From the NCBI GenBank assembly GCA_000720845.1, contig JODU01000018.1, positions 124,001 through 188,000 of the forward strand: a stretch of 64,000 nt of DNA. The letters are read 5' to 3'. The position numbers were made by a program, and so were the translations under genes. Shown here in pieces: positions 19,994-29,232 of the stretch (positions are counted from its first letter, which is position 1; every line of letters begins with the position of its first letter). Source of the stretch: Kitasatospora aureofaciens. GTDB lineage: Bacteria > Actinomycetota > Actinomycetes > Streptomycetales > Streptomycetaceae. The notes under the pieces are model-generated. The model searched no databases. It was not told where the DNA came from and saw only the letters and a list, made by a program, of their open reading frames with translations.

Positions 19994-21449
19994 TCCCAAG
20001 GGCTTTCTGAACCACGGACGCGAGGTCGCCAGGACCCGCCCCGTCACGGAGCGCGTCAAGGACTGGAACGAGGTCTACGTCCCCGGCTCCCTGCTGCCGA
20101 TCATCAGCAAGCAGGCCAGCCGCTGCATGGACTGCGGCATCCCGTTCTGCCACAACGGCTGCCCCCTCGGGAACCTGATCCCCGAGTGGAACGACTACGC
20201 CTACCGCGAGGACTGGTCGGCGGCGTCCGAGCGCCTGCACGCCACCAACAACTTCCCGGAGTTCACCGGCCGCCTGTGCCCGGCCCCGTGCGAGTCGGCG
20301 TGCGTGCTCGGCATCAACCAGCCGCCGGTCACCATCAAGAACGTCGAGGTCTCGATCATCGACAAGGCGTGGGAGACCGGGGACGTCGCCCCGCAGATCC
20401 CCGAGCGCCTGTCCGGCAAGACCGTCGCCGTCATCGGCTCGGGCCCGGCGGGCCTGGCCGCCGCCCAGCAGCTCACCCGGGCCGGCCACACCGTCGCCGT
20501 CTACGAGCGCGCGGACCGCATCGGCGGCCTCCTCCGCTACGGCATCCCCGAGTTCAAGATGGAGAAGCGGCACATCAACCGCCGCATAGAGCAGATGCGC
20601 GCGGAGGGCACCCGCTTCCGCACCGGCGTCGAGATCGGCCGCGACCTCAAGGCGACCGACCTGAAGAAGCGCTACGACGCCGTCGTCATCGCCGCCGGCT
20701 CCACCACCGCCCGCGACCTGCCGGTGCCCGGCCGCGAGCTGAACGGCATCCACCAGGCCATGGAGTACCTGCCGCTGGCCAACAAGGTCCAGGAGGGCGA
20801 CTACGTGGCGCCCCCGATCACCGCCGAGGGCAAGCACGTCGTCGTCATCGGCGGCGGCGACACCGGCGCCGACTGCGTGGGCACCGCCCACCGCCAGGGC
20901 GCGGCCTCCGTCACCCAGCTGGAGATCATGCCCCGGCCGGGCGAGGAGCGGGACCCGGTGCGCCAGCCGTGGCCGACCTTCCCCATGCTCTACAAGGTCA
21001 CCAGCGCCCACGAGGAGGGCGGCGAGCGGGTCTACGCCGTCTCCACGACCCACTTCGAGGGCGACGAGGACGGCAACGTCCAGTGGCTGCACATGAGCGA
21101 GGTCGAGTTCATCGAGGGCAAGCTGACCCCGAAGCCGGGCACCGAGCGCAAGATCCCGGCCCAGCTGGTCACCCTCGCCATGGGCTTCACCGGCACCGAC
21201 AAGGACAACGGTCTCGTCGACCAGTTCGGCCTGGAGCTCGACGAACGCGGTAACATCGCCCGGGACGCCGACTTCCAGACCAATGTGCCGGGTGTGTTCG
21301 TCGCCGGTGACGCCGGCCGCGGGCAGTCGCTCATCGTCTGGGCGATCGCCGAGGGCCGTTCGGCCGCACGCGGCGCCGACCGCTTCCTGACCGGGGCCAG
21401 CGACCTGCCGGCCCCGATCCGCCCGACCGACCGCGCCCTCGCGGTCTGA
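19986..21449 (+). CDS. gltD: Glutamate synthase (NADPH) small subunit
   Basis: The 487-residue beta subunit passes electrons from NADPH through FAD and iron-sulfur clusters to GltB. The N-terminal cluster-binding cysteines are in CMDCGIPFCHNGCPLGN (about residues 44-60) and CPAPCESACVLG (about 98-109). The FAD-binding motif VIGSGPAGLAAAQQL is at about residue 150 and the NADPH motif VVVIGGGDTGADCVG at about 282; a second FAD motif GVFVAGDAGRGQSL lies near 435. Length is normal. The ATG lies inside the last codons of gltB (8-bp overlap), giving translational coupling. Confidence 0.97.
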
Positions 21450-21450
21450 C

Positions 21451-21485
21451 GGACGGAACAACCGTCCCGAGGGACGGAACAACCG
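21451..21485 (+). repeat. Short direct repeat after gltD
   Basis: GGACGGAACAACCG occurs at 21451-21464 and again at 21472-21485, 21 bp apart, directly after the gltD stop. No function is evident. Confidence 0.5.
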
Positions 21486-21522
21486 AAGAACGTCCCGCAC
21501 AAAGGCGTGCGGAACACTGATG

Positions 21523-21560
21523 GCGCCTGCCCCGTCCCCGACCGGACCAAGGGCAGGCGC
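21523..21560. terminator. Bidirectional terminator between gltD and chitosanase gene
   Basis: GCGCCTGCCC (21523-21532) and GGGCAGGCGC (21551-21560) form a perfect 10-bp stem with an 18-nt loop between the convergent genes. Confidence 0.65.
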
Positions 21561-21570
21561 TGTCGCATGC

Positions 21571-22491
21571 TCAGGGCACCCGGTAGGTGTCCCCGTACAC
21601 CTCCCACACCAGCGGCGTCGCCAGCTCCATGTTCCCGGCCGCGAGGAACCGGCGCTGGGCCGTGCCGACGCGGGAGGTGTCGACGCCCGGGCGCCTGGCC
21701 TCCATGGCCTGCTCGCGGACGTCCAGGAAGGTGGCCAGGTACGCCTTCTCGGAGCCGCCCTGCCCCGGCGTCCTCGCCTTCGCCATGGCCCGTTCGCGCA
21801 GCCCGTAGAAGCCCTCGGCGTCCGTGTCGGGGCCGTGGAAGACCATCGCGTCGTAGTAGACGAACTGGCCGAGCGTGCCCAGGCCGTCCAGCTTGGCCAG
21901 GCGCACCGCCGGTTCGAAGTAGACCCGGTCGCGTTCCTCCTCCTGGGCCTCGCGGAACGCCGGGACCTCCGCCTCCGCCTTCCAGGCCGCGGTGAACCCA
22001 GGGTCCAGGCCCTCGTGGGAGTCGCTGCCGTCCACCTCGCGCAGGGCGGGCAGGTAGTCGGCCAGGCCGTTGTCGGGGTGGGCCTCGGTGTAGCGCTCGA
22101 CCAGGGTGAGCAGGTCGTGGGTGCCGGTGCAGAAGCCGATGATGCCCGCGGTGTACCCGTCGCCGTCCCCGACGTCCTGGATGCTGCCGTAGGCGGTGCG
22201 CCACCGCGTGGTCGAGTTCTCGGCGCTGGACACCAGCTGCTGGGCCAGTTCCTTCTTCGCCGGTGCGGCGAGGCCCGGCGGCAGGCCGGCGATGAGCGCG
22301 TCGTCCGCCTCCCGCTCCCGCTCGGCACGGTCCTTGGCGTCGTCGCGGGCCGACCGATCGGCGGCCGGGGACGAAGCGGACGAGGCCGCGGCGGTGTCCG
22401 CGGAGTCCGCGGCCTCCTCCGGCACGGCGAGGTACACGCCCGCGGCGATCACGGGCAGGGCTCCGAGGAGCAGCACTCCGGCACGTTTCAC
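21571..22491 (-). CDS. csnB: GH46 chitosanase, secreted
   Basis: The 306-residue protein is a glycoside hydrolase family 46 chitosanase, which cuts chitosan internally by inversion. The catalytic glutamate is Glu91 in VSSAENS and the catalytic aspartate is Asp109 in IQDVGDGDGYTAG; their 18-residue spacing equals Glu22-Asp40 of the Streptomyces N174 enzyme. An N-terminal hydrophobic segment (about residues 4-24) acts as signal peptide or anchor, followed by an Ala/Ser/charged linker (about 25-70). The catalytic domain runs to the C-terminus. It is convergent with gltD and downstream of the rhomboid gene by 46 bp. The symbol follows the S. coelicolor gene I recall at this locus. Confidence 0.9.
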   Translation of the reverse strand: MKRAGVLLLGALPVIAAGVYLAVPEEAADSADTAAASSASSPAADRSARDDAKDRAEREREADDALIAGLPPGLAAPAKKELAQQLVSSAENSTTRWRTAYGSIQDVGDGDGYTAGIIGFCTGTHDLLTLVERYTEAHPDNGLADYLPALREVDGSDSHEGLDPGFTAAWKAEAEVPAFREAQEEERDRVYFEPAVRLAKLDGLGTLGQFVYYDAMVFHGPDTDAEGFYGLRERAMAKARTPGQGGSEKAYLATFLDVREQAMEARRPGVDTSRVGTAQRRFLAAGNMELATPLVWEVYGDTYRVP

Positions 22492-22537
22492 AGGCAGACG
22501 CCTCTCATAAGGGGACAGCTCTCACGGCGGGGAACGC

Positions 22538-23473
22538 TCACAGGGGCAGACTCCCGCCCGTCAGCTCGGACACCTTCACGGCCGCTGTCACCGCCAGCAT
22601 CAGCACCAGCGCGGCACCCGCGCCGGCCTGCACCGCCGTCCGGCGTCCGTCCCGGGGCGCGTAGGCGAACGCCAGGGCCAGCGCGCCGCCCGCCAGCAGG
22701 CCGCCGAGATGCCCCTGCCACGAGGTGAACCAGGCGGAGACCAGCAGCCACAGCAGCAGGGCGGCCATGACGCGGTTGACCCGTGACATGTCGGCGCCCA
22801 GCCGGCGGTGCAGCACGTAGTACGCGGCCCCCACGCCGAAGACCGCACCGGACGCGCCGACCGAGGCCTGCCCGGGGTCGGTGAGGACCAGCTCCAGGAC
22901 GGAGCCGCCGAGCGCCGACAGCAGGTACAGGACGGCGAAACGGACCCGGCCGAGCATCAGCTCCACCAGCTGCCCCAACTGCCACAGCACGACCATGTTC
23001 AGCGTGAGGTGCAGGATCCCGAACGTGCCCTCGAAGGGCGACTGGTGCAGGAAGGCGCCGGTGAGCAGCCGCTCCCACTCGCCCCCGGCGACCCCTTCCA
23101 CCCGCAGGGGTCCGGAGCTGAGGACCAGGCCGTCGCCGGCCAGGGGGGTGCCGTCCGGAGCGACCAGCCGCGAACCCACCATGGCGAACCGGTCCACGAG
23201 CGCGGGCCGCACCACCTCCGCCAGGTACGCGAGCACGTTCAGCGCGAACAGCACGTACGTCACCACCGGCGTCGTCGACATCCGGCCGCCGGCGATGGTC
23301 CGGGCCCGCCGGGCCGGCCGTGCCCCCTCCTTCGCGCACTCGGGGCACTGGTGGCCCACGGGCGCCGCACGCATGCAGTCCGGGCAAATGAAGCGCTCGC
23401 AGCGGGTGCAGCGGACGTGGCACTCCACCGCGGGGTGGCGGTAGCACCTGGTGACGGTGGACTCGGAATCCAC
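22538..23473 (-). CDS. Rhomboid intramembrane serine protease with N-terminal zinc finger
   Basis: The 311-residue protein combines a cytoplasmic B-box-like zinc finger (cysteines and histidines within residues 10-47, CYRHPAVECHVRCTRC then CPDC and CPEC) with a rhomboid domain. Rhomboid landmarks are the HLTLNMVVLW helix, the catalytic serine in GASGAVFG (about residue 206) and the catalytic histidine in WQGHLGG (about 258); about seven hydrophobic segments are present. It should cleave membrane proteins within the bilayer. GTG 23473 is chosen because GAGGAG lies 8 nt upstream and this start includes the whole finger. The chitosanase gene follows on the same strand. Confidence 0.9.
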   Translation of the reverse strand: MDSESTVTRCYRHPAVECHVRCTRCERFICPDCMRAAPVGHQCPECAKEGARPARRARTIAGGRMSTTPVVTYVLFALNVLAYLAEVVRPALVDRFAMVGSRLVAPDGTPLAGDGLVLSSGPLRVEGVAGGEWERLLTGAFLHQSPFEGTFGILHLTLNMVVLWQLGQLVELMLGRVRFAVLYLLSALGGSVLELVLTDPGQASVGASGAVFGVGAAYYVLHRRLGADMSRVNRVMAALLLWLLVSAWFTSWQGHLGGLLAGGALALAFAYAPRDGRRTAVQAGAGAALVLMLAVTAAVKVSELTGGSLPL

Positions 23474-23626
23474 GGGTCCGGCTCCTCGGGACAGGGGGAC
23501 GGTGAGCCGGTGGGGACGGCGGCGAACAAAATAGCGAATGCCCGGGGACCGGTGGAGCGGCGGGGTGCGCCGTGCCGTAACCTCGGCACCCGGATGCCGC
23601 AGGGCAGGGGTGACGGGGGAGTCCGC

Positions 23627-24352
23627 ATGGCCGCGATCAGTCTCACCAAGGTGCGGGAGACCGCGCCCGCGCTGGTCGATCTGTACAAGACCGCCGGGGT
23701 TTCGCTCACCAAGCACGGCATGGAGGAGACCCGGGCGGCGGTCTACCTCGTCGTCGACTACTCCGGCTCCATGAAGCCGTACTACAAGGACGGCAGCGTG
23801 CAGGCGCTCGCCGACCGGGTGCTGAGCCTGTCCGCCCACCTCGACGACGACGGCACCGTGCCCGTGGTGTTCTTCTCCACCGACGTCGACGCCGTCACCG
23901 AGATCGCGCTCGCCGACCACCAGGGCCGCATCGAGCGGATCGTGGCCGGCCTCGGACACATGGGCAAGACCAGCTACCACCTGGCCATGGACGCCGTCAT
24001 CGACCACTACCTGGACAGCGGCGCCCGCCACCCCGCCCTGGTCGTCTTCCAGACCGACGGCGGCCCGATCAACCGGCTCGCCGCCGAGCGCTACCTGTGC
24101 AAGGCGGCGCCGCTGCCGCTGTTCTGGCAGTTCGTCGGCTTCGGCGATCCCGGCAGCCGCCAGTTCGAGTACCTGCGCAAGCTCGACGAACTGGCGGTGC
24201 CCGGCAAGCGGGTGATCGACAACGCCGGGTTCTTCCACGCGGGCCGCGACCCGCGCAAGGTGACCGACGCCGACCTGTACGACCGGCTCGTGGGCGAGTT
24301 CCCCCAGTGGCTGGCGGCCGCACGCGCCCAGGGGATCGTGCGGCCCGCCTGA
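23627..24352 (+). CDS. VWA-domain protein (TerF/TerY-like)
   Basis: The 241-residue protein is essentially one von Willebrand A domain. The MIDAS motif is VVDYSGSM (about residues 43-50), the conserved threonine lies in GHMGKTSYHLA, and the final aspartate in VFQTDGGP. The N-terminus MAAISLTKVRETAPALVDLYKTAGVSL resembles the VWA proteins that accompany TerD-family proteins in Streptomyces, which are thought to act in metal-dependent protein interaction, but no ter gene lies nearby. ATG 23627 has GGGGGA at -7; an in-frame ATG at 23594 has no such site. A TAACCT hexamer at 23578-23583 could be its -10 element. Confidence 0.88.
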   Translation: MAAISLTKVRETAPALVDLYKTAGVSLTKHGMEETRAAVYLVVDYSGSMKPYYKDGSVQALADRVLSLSAHLDDDGTVPVVFFSTDVDAVTEIALADHQGRIERIVAGLGHMGKTSYHLAMDAVIDHYLDSGARHPALVVFQTDGGPINRLAAERYLCKAAPLPLFWQFVGFGDPGSRQFEYLRKLDELAVPGKRVIDNAGFFHAGRDPRKVTDADLYDRLVGEFPQWLAAARAQGIVRPA

Positions 24353-24361
24353 GCGCGGCGG

Positions 24362-24991
24362 TCAGTGCCGCAGCGAGAAGCCCAGCACGACCCGGGCGGA
24401 CACCTCCACCGCACCCGGAGCCAGCGCGCCGGGCGGGCCGCCGCCCGCGGAGGCACGGAACGCGGCGACGGGCTCCGACTCCACGTCCTGGATGTGCAGC
24501 ACCGGACCCAGCCGCGCGTCCGCCGCCTCCGCGTACACCTGGGCCTTGCGCCGGGCAGCGCCCACGGCCCGGCGCCGTGCCTCGTCGAGCAGCGCCGGCC
24601 TGTCGCGCACGTCGAACTCCACGCCGTCGATCCGGTGCGCGCCCGCGTCGACCACGTCCGCGATCAGCAGCTCCAGGTCGTCCAGCGCCCCGGTCTCCAC
24701 CGCGTACGAGGCCTGGCACCGGTATCCGAGCAGTCTGCGGCCACCGCCGTGACCGCCGTACTCCGAGCTGAGGCCCAGCCGGGAGCCCGAGACCGAGGCG
24801 TCCGGCACGCCGTGCCGCCGCAGTACCTCCCGCAGCCGGGCCACGGCTTCCCCGGCCTGCTGGAAGGCCTGCTCCGGTGACGGCTCCAGTACGTCCACCA
24901 CCGGCCGCACCCGAGCGAGTGACGGCTCGGCCCGCACCGAGCCCGAGCCGAACACGCTGATGCCCCAGGGTTCTTCGATGGCCTGTGTCAT
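24362..24991 (-). CDS. SIMPL-domain protein (DUF541)
   Basis: The 209-residue protein shows the SIMPL/DUF541 pattern: an N-terminal ISVFGSGSVRAEPSLARVRPVV strand, a helical segment with a REVLRRHGVP motif, GYRCQASYAVET, and a C-terminal ARRRAVGAARRKAQVYAEAADARLG followed by EVSARVVLGFSL. No signal peptide is visible, whereas many family members are exported, so this is probably cytoplasmic. Its biochemical role is not established. It is convergent with the VWA gene with only 9 bp between the stops, so the two probably share termination signals or overlap at their ends. Confidence 0.85.
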   Translation of the reverse strand: MTQAIEEPWGISVFGSGSVRAEPSLARVRPVVDVLEPSPEQAFQQAGEAVARLREVLRRHGVPDASVSGSRLGLSSEYGGHGGGRRLLGYRCQASYAVETGALDDLELLIADVVDAGAHRIDGVEFDVRDRPALLDEARRRAVGAARRKAQVYAEAADARLGPVLHIQDVESEPVAAFRASAGGGPPGALAPGAVEVSARVVLGFSLRH

Positions 24992-25031
24992 AGGGGCATT
25001 GAAGCAGCGCCGCCGCGTCCCGCGCGCCGTA

Positions 25032-25931
25032 TCACGTGTCGCACTCCAGCACCGTCCGGCACAGCCCGCACCGCGCCCGGACCCGCCCGCGCACCGGCAC
25101 CCTGATCCGCTGGTGGCAGGTCGGGCAGGGGAACGACACCCGGAGCCGGCCGGGCGGCTGAGCGGTGAAGGCGTAGAGGCCGCCGTCCGCCGCCGCCCCG
25201 GCGGTCCGCGGGTCCTGCGCGTGGCGGCGGTCCCGGGCGTAGCGGCGGCGGCCCGCCCAGCCGGCCGCGGTCAGCGGCGGCTGCTGCTCGTCCCGGCGCG
25301 CCCGTGCCATGCCCTTGCCGTACGCCGTGTAAGCCTGCGGACTCGTGAACCACACCGACGGGTCCTCGCCGAACACCAGCGCCCGCTTGGCCAGCACGTA
25401 GCCGAACTCCTCCGGCGTCAGGTACCCCAGCTTCTGCGAGGACGCCGCGTCCTCCCGGTAGGCGTCGAGCAGCAGCCAGCCGGCGCCCAGGTACGTCGTC
25501 GCCGTGTCGGTGAGGATCTCGTTGTCCCGGGTGGAGGGGAAGGACAGGTCGAGGCGGTGCAGGTACACGTGCATCACCTCGTGCGCGAGCGCCGCGCCGA
25601 TGTCCCGGCGATGGGTGCGGAAGCGGTCGTTCAGCTCGATGAAGTACTCCGGGCCCGCCGTGAGTTCGACGTTCGCCGCGTGGATCATCTCGCGGAACGA
25701 GACGATCATGCGGGCGTCGGGCAGCCGGTAGTGCCGCACCAGCTCGCGCGCCACCCGCTGGGTGCCCAGATACAGGTCGTCCGTGTCGCAGAAGGCCACG
25801 TCGACCGGGGCCACACTGGCCGAGAACGTCCGGACGGTGTCGTACGACAGCCGCCGGTACAGCGCCGTGACCGCCTCCCGCACCGTCTCCAGGTGCGGGA
25901 ACCCGTGCTCGACCGGTCCGCCGTTCGCCAC
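25032..25931 (-). CDS. Putative zinc metalloprotease with C-terminal zinc ribbon
   Basis: I do not recognise a named family. The 299-residue protein contains AALAHEVMHVYLHRL, an HEXXH zinc site at residues 117-121, and a downstream DNEILTDTATTYLGAG that can supply the third ligand (Glu138 or Asp142). The fold before it includes a strand-rich segment with CDTDDLYLGTQRVA. The C-terminal 30 residues form a likely zinc ribbon: CPTC, then CGLC and a final cysteine. There is no signal peptide or transmembrane segment, so it should act in the cytoplasm. ATG 25931 has no strong ribosome-binding site. Proteolytic activity is an inference from the motif. Confidence 0.75.
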   Translation of the reverse strand: MANGGPVEHGFPHLETVREAVTALYRRLSYDTVRTFSASVAPVDVAFCDTDDLYLGTQRVARELVRHYRLPDARMIVSFREMIHAANVELTAGPEYFIELNDRFRTHRRDIGAALAHEVMHVYLHRLDLSFPSTRDNEILTDTATTYLGAGWLLLDAYREDAASSQKLGYLTPEEFGYVLAKRALVFGEDPSVWFTSPQAYTAYGKGMARARRDEQQPPLTAAGWAGRRRYARDRRHAQDPRTAGAAADGGLYAFTAQPPGRLRVSFPCPTCHQRIRVPVRGRVRARCGLCRTVLECDT

Positions 25932-26020
25932 GCCCGACCCCCAAGACGCCTGGACCCTGCCTCCTGAACCCTGCTCCCACTGTACGAGGGCCGTACGGCG
26001 TTCAGCGCCTGAGACGGTCT

Positions 26021-26048
26021 GCGACAGGCGGGCCCCCGCCCGTAGGGT
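26021..26048 (+). promoter_or_regulatory. Candidate promoter of chorismate mutase gene (leaderless)
   Basis: GCGACA (26021-26026) and TAGGGT (26043-26048) are 16 bp apart. TAGGGT ends 8 nt before the ATG and no Shine-Dalgarno sequence intervenes (GTGCGCCC). Confidence 0.45.
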
Positions 26049-26056
26049 GTGCGCCC

Positions 26057-26419
26057 ATGACCACCAGCAACACCGGTACCGGTGCCGTCGAACCCGCCGT
26101 CCGCGAGGAGCTGGCCCGGCTGCGGGACAGCATCGACAACATCGACGCGGCCGTCGTCCACATGCTCGCCGAGCGCTTCAAGTGCACCCAGCAGGTCGGC
26201 CTGCTCAAGGCCCGCCACCAGCTGCCGCCCGCCGACCCGGCCCGGGAGGCCCAGCAGATCGCCCGGCTGCGCACCCTCGCCGAGAGCGCCAAGCTGGACC
26301 CGGCGTTCGCCGAGAAGTTCCTGAACTTCATCGTCGCCGAGGTGATCCACCACCACGAGCGCATCGCGGAGAGCAACGGCGGCGGCCGTGAGAGAGACGC
26401 GGCGCCGGCCTCCGACTGA
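26057..26419 (+). CDS. Chorismate mutase, AroQ type
   Basis: This 120-residue all-helical protein matches the AroQ fold: EELARLRDSIDNIDAAVVHMLAERFKCTQQVGLLKA contains the first-helix arginine, the ID pair and the KxxxxxxVGxLKA segment, and DPAREAQQIARLRTLAE plus FNFIVAEVIHHHERI-like residues complete the active site. It converts chorismate to prephenate for phenylalanine and tyrosine synthesis. It stands alone rather than fused to prephenate dehydratase. The last 15 residues are a charged tail. Its expression appears to be from its own promoter, and a hairpin follows it. Confidence 0.92.
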   Translation: MTTSNTGTGAVEPAVREELARLRDSIDNIDAAVVHMLAERFKCTQQVGLLKARHQLPPADPAREAQQIARLRTLAESAKLDPAFAEKFLNFIVAEVIHHHERIAESNGGGRERDAAPASD

Positions 26420-26444
26420 AGCGATGCGGCCCCGGCCGGGACCG

Positions 26445-26469
26445 GGTGCGCCCCCACCCGGGGGCGCAC
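26445..26469 (+). terminator. Terminator after chorismate mutase gene
   Basis: GTGCGCCCCC (26445-26454) pairs perfectly with GGGGGCGCAC (26460-26469) across a 5-nt loop, 25 bp after the stop. Confidence 0.7.
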
Positions 26470-26567
26470 GCCGGGGGGAGCGCCGAGGCCGCCGCGGCGG
26501 ACCGGACATAGCACGCGTACCGAACCGCCTCTGTGCCCTGCCCACCGCATCAGGCAGCATGTCGTGC

Positions 26568-29066
26568 ATGTCCGTACTCACGCGCGACGAAGCGCAGACC
26601 CGTGCCCGGCTCCTCGACGTCCACCACTACGCGATCGACCTCGATCTGACCCGTGGCGACGAGACCTTCGACTCCCGGACCGTCATCCGGTTCACCGTCC
26701 GCGGCGACACGGACAGCACGGACACGTTCGTCGAGCTCAAGCCCGCGGAGCTGCGCGCCGTCACCCTGGACGGACACCCCATGGACCCGGCCGCCCTGGC
26801 CGAGAACCGCCTGGCGCTGAAGAACCTCGCTCCCGGCGAGCACGAGCTGGGCGTCGAGGCCACCATGCGATACTCCCGCACCGGCGAGGGCATGCACCGC
26901 TTCACCGACCCCGCCGACGGCGAGACCTACGTCTACACCCAGCTCTTCCTCGACGACATCCAGCGGGTCTTCGCCGCCTTCGACCAGCCTGACCTCAAGG
27001 CCGTCTTCGACCTCACCGTGACCGCGCCCGAGGGCTGGACCGTCCTCGCCAACGGCGTCACCGAGCACACCGGCGACGGCCGCTGGAAGGCCGCCACCAC
27101 CCCGCTGATCTCCACCTACCTCGTCGCCGTCGCCGCCGGCCCCTGGCACTCCGTGCGCACCGAGCACCGCGGTCTGCCTTTCGGCATCCACTGCCGCCGC
27201 TCACTCACCCCGCACCTGGACGCCGACGCGGACGAACTCTTCGAGGTCACCCGGGCCTGCTTCGACCGCTACCACGAGAAGTTCGACGAGCCCTACCCCT
27301 TCGACTCCTACGACCAGGCGTTCGTCCCCGAGTTCAACGCCGGTGCCATGGAGAACCCCGGACTGGTCACCTTCCGCGACGAGTTCGTCTTCCGGTCCGC
27401 CGTCACCGACACCCAGCGGCAGACCCGCGCCATGGTCATCGCCCACGAGATGGCCCACATGTGGTTCGGCGACCTCGTCACCCTGCGCTGGTGGGACGAC
27501 ATCTGGCTGAACGAGTCCTTCGCCGAGTACATGGGCTACCAGACCACCGCCGAGGCCACCCGCTTCACCGACACCTGGACCGACTTCGGCGTCACCCGCA
27601 AGGCCTGGGGCTACGACGCCGACCAGCGCCCCTCCACCCACCCCGTAGCCCCGGAGAACGTCGAGGACACCGCCTCCGCGCTGCTCAACTTCGACGGCAT
27701 CTCCTACGCCAAGGGCGCCTCCGCCCTGCGCCAGCTCGTCGCCTGGCTCGGCGAGAAGGACTTCCTGGCCGGCATCAACACCCACTTCGAGCGGCACAAG
27801 TTCGCCAACGCCTCCCTCGCCGACTTCATCGACTCCCTGGCCGCCGCCACCGACCGCGACGTCCACGCCTGGGCCGACGCCTGGCTGCGCACCACCGGAG
27901 TCGACACCCTCACCCCGAGCGTCACCGGGGACAACGGCAGCCGCGTCCTCACCGTCCGGCGCGCCGGCGAGCGCCCCCACCGCATCGCCGTCGGCCTCTA
28001 CGACCAGGACCCGGGCGAGGAGGGCCGCCTCACCCCGCGCGGACGCCTCGACATCGACCTCCCCCAGGCCGAACCCCGGCCCATCGGCAAACTCCCCGCC
28101 CTGGTCGTGCTCAACGACGGCGACCTGAGCTACGCCAAGATCCGCTTCGACGCCGACTCCTTCCGGACCATCCGGGAGAGCCTGTCCGGCCTGCCGGACC
28201 CGCTCACCCGGGCCGTCGTCTGGAACGCCCTCCGGGACGCCGTCCGCGACGGCGAACTCCCCGCCGCCGCCTACCTCGACATCGCCCGCGCCCACCTCCC
28301 GCACGAGACCGACCTCGCGCTCGTCGACGGCGTCCTCGCCTTCGCCTCCGGCCAGGTCGCCGACCGATACGTCAGCCCCGAGCAGCGGCCCGCCGCCCTG
28401 AACACCCTCGCCGAGCTGTGCCGCGACCTCATCCGCCGCACCGAGGACGGCGACCACCCCGGGCTGCGCCTGATCGCCGTGCGCCACCGCATCGCGACGG
28501 CCGCCCAGCCCGACACCATCGCCGCCTGGCTCGCCGACGGCACCGTCCCCGGCGGCCCGGAACTCGACCCCGAGCTGCGCTGGCGCATCCTCACCCGGCT
28601 CGCCGTCCTCGGCGCCGCCGACGAGGACGCCATCGCCGCCGAGCTGGCGAACGACCCGAGCGCCACCGGCCAGGAGGGCGCCGCCCGCTGCCGCGCCGCG
28701 CTGCCGGACGCCGAGGCCAAGTCCCGCGCCTGGGCGGCCATGTTCGCCTCCGACGACCTCTCCAACTACCTGTTCACCGCCACCGCCCAGGGCTTCTGGC
28801 AGCCCGAACAGGCCGACCTCGTACGGGAGTACGTACCGCGCTACTACACCGAGGCCGTCGCGCTCGCCGCCCGGCGCGGCCCCGCCATCGCCGACGCCGC
28901 CGGCCGCTGGGCCTTCCCCGCCCACGCCGTCGACGCCGACACCCTCCGCCTCGGCCAGGAGTGTCTCGCCGACGCCGACCCGATCCCCGCCCTGCGCCGC
29001 AAGCTCGCCGACCAGCTCGACGACCTGGCGCGCGCCCTGCGGGTGCGGGAGGCGAACACGGACTGA
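26568..29066 (+). CDS. pepN: Aminopeptidase N (M1 family)
   Basis: The 832-residue zinc aminopeptidase removes N-terminal residues from peptides in the cytoplasm. The exopeptidase motif GAMEN is at about residues 259-263, the zinc motif HEMAHMWFGDLVT near 292 with the third ligand in WLNESFAEYMGY, and the C-terminal ERAP-like helical domain fills residues 500-832. Length fits actinobacterial PepN. Two close in-frame starts exist (26559 and 26568); the second gives MSVLTRDEAQTRARLLDV, the usual Streptomyces N-terminus, though neither has a strong ribosome-binding site. It is monocistronic, with hairpins on both sides. Confidence 0.95.
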   Translation: MSVLTRDEAQTRARLLDVHHYAIDLDLTRGDETFDSRTVIRFTVRGDTDSTDTFVELKPAELRAVTLDGHPMDPAALAENRLALKNLAPGEHELGVEATMRYSRTGEGMHRFTDPADGETYVYTQLFLDDIQRVFAAFDQPDLKAVFDLTVTAPEGWTVLANGVTEHTGDGRWKAATTPLISTYLVAVAAGPWHSVRTEHRGLPFGIHCRRSLTPHLDADADELFEVTRACFDRYHEKFDEPYPFDSYDQAFVPEFNAGAMENPGLVTFRDEFVFRSAVTDTQRQTRAMVIAHEMAHMWFGDLVTLRWWDDIWLNESFAEYMGYQTTAEATRFTDTWTDFGVTRKAWGYDADQRPSTHPVAPENVEDTASALLNFDGISYAKGASALRQLVAWLGEKDFLAGINTHFERHKFANASLADFIDSLAAATDRDVHAWADAWLRTTGVDTLTPSVTGDNGSRVLTVRRAGERPHRIAVGLYDQDPGEEGRLTPRGRLDIDLPQAEPRPIGKLPALVVLNDGDLSYAKIRFDADSFRTIRESLSGLPDPLTRAVVWNALRDAVRDGELPAAAYLDIARAHLPHETDLALVDGVLAFASGQVADRYVSPEQRPAALNTLAELCRDLIRRTEDGDHPGLRLIAVRHRIATAAQPDTIAAWLADGTVPGGPELDPELRWRILTRLAVLGAADEDAIAAELANDPSATGQEGAARCRAALPDAEAKSRAWAAMFASDDLSNYLFTATAQGFWQPEQADLVREYVPRYYTEAVALAARRGPAIADAAGRWAFPAHAVDADTLRLGQECLADADPIPALRRKLADQLDDLARALRVREANTD

Positions 29067-29075
29067 CCCACCGGC

Positions 29076-29114
29076 CGCGGCCGGTCCGTCCCGCAGCGCG
29101 GGGGACCGGCCGCG
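29076..29114 (+). terminator. Terminator after pepN
   Basis: CGCGGCCGGTCC (29076-29087) pairs with GGACCGGCCGCG (29103-29114), and the interior CCCGC/GCGGG extends the stem. It begins 10 bp after the stop. Confidence 0.75.
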
Positions 29115-29232
29115 TCCCGGGGCGAGAGCCGCCGGGATACCCCTTTCGGGTTGTGATCACTGAGCTGTCCGGGCGTACCCGCCCGCCCGCGTGGAAGCTG
29201 GAACCCCAGCCCCCGTGCCCGGAGGACAGCTC

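Noticed and set aside
29067..29232. Iron box upstream of the desA-like gene
   Set aside because: No sequence resembling TTAGGTTAGGCTNACCTAA is present in the gap.
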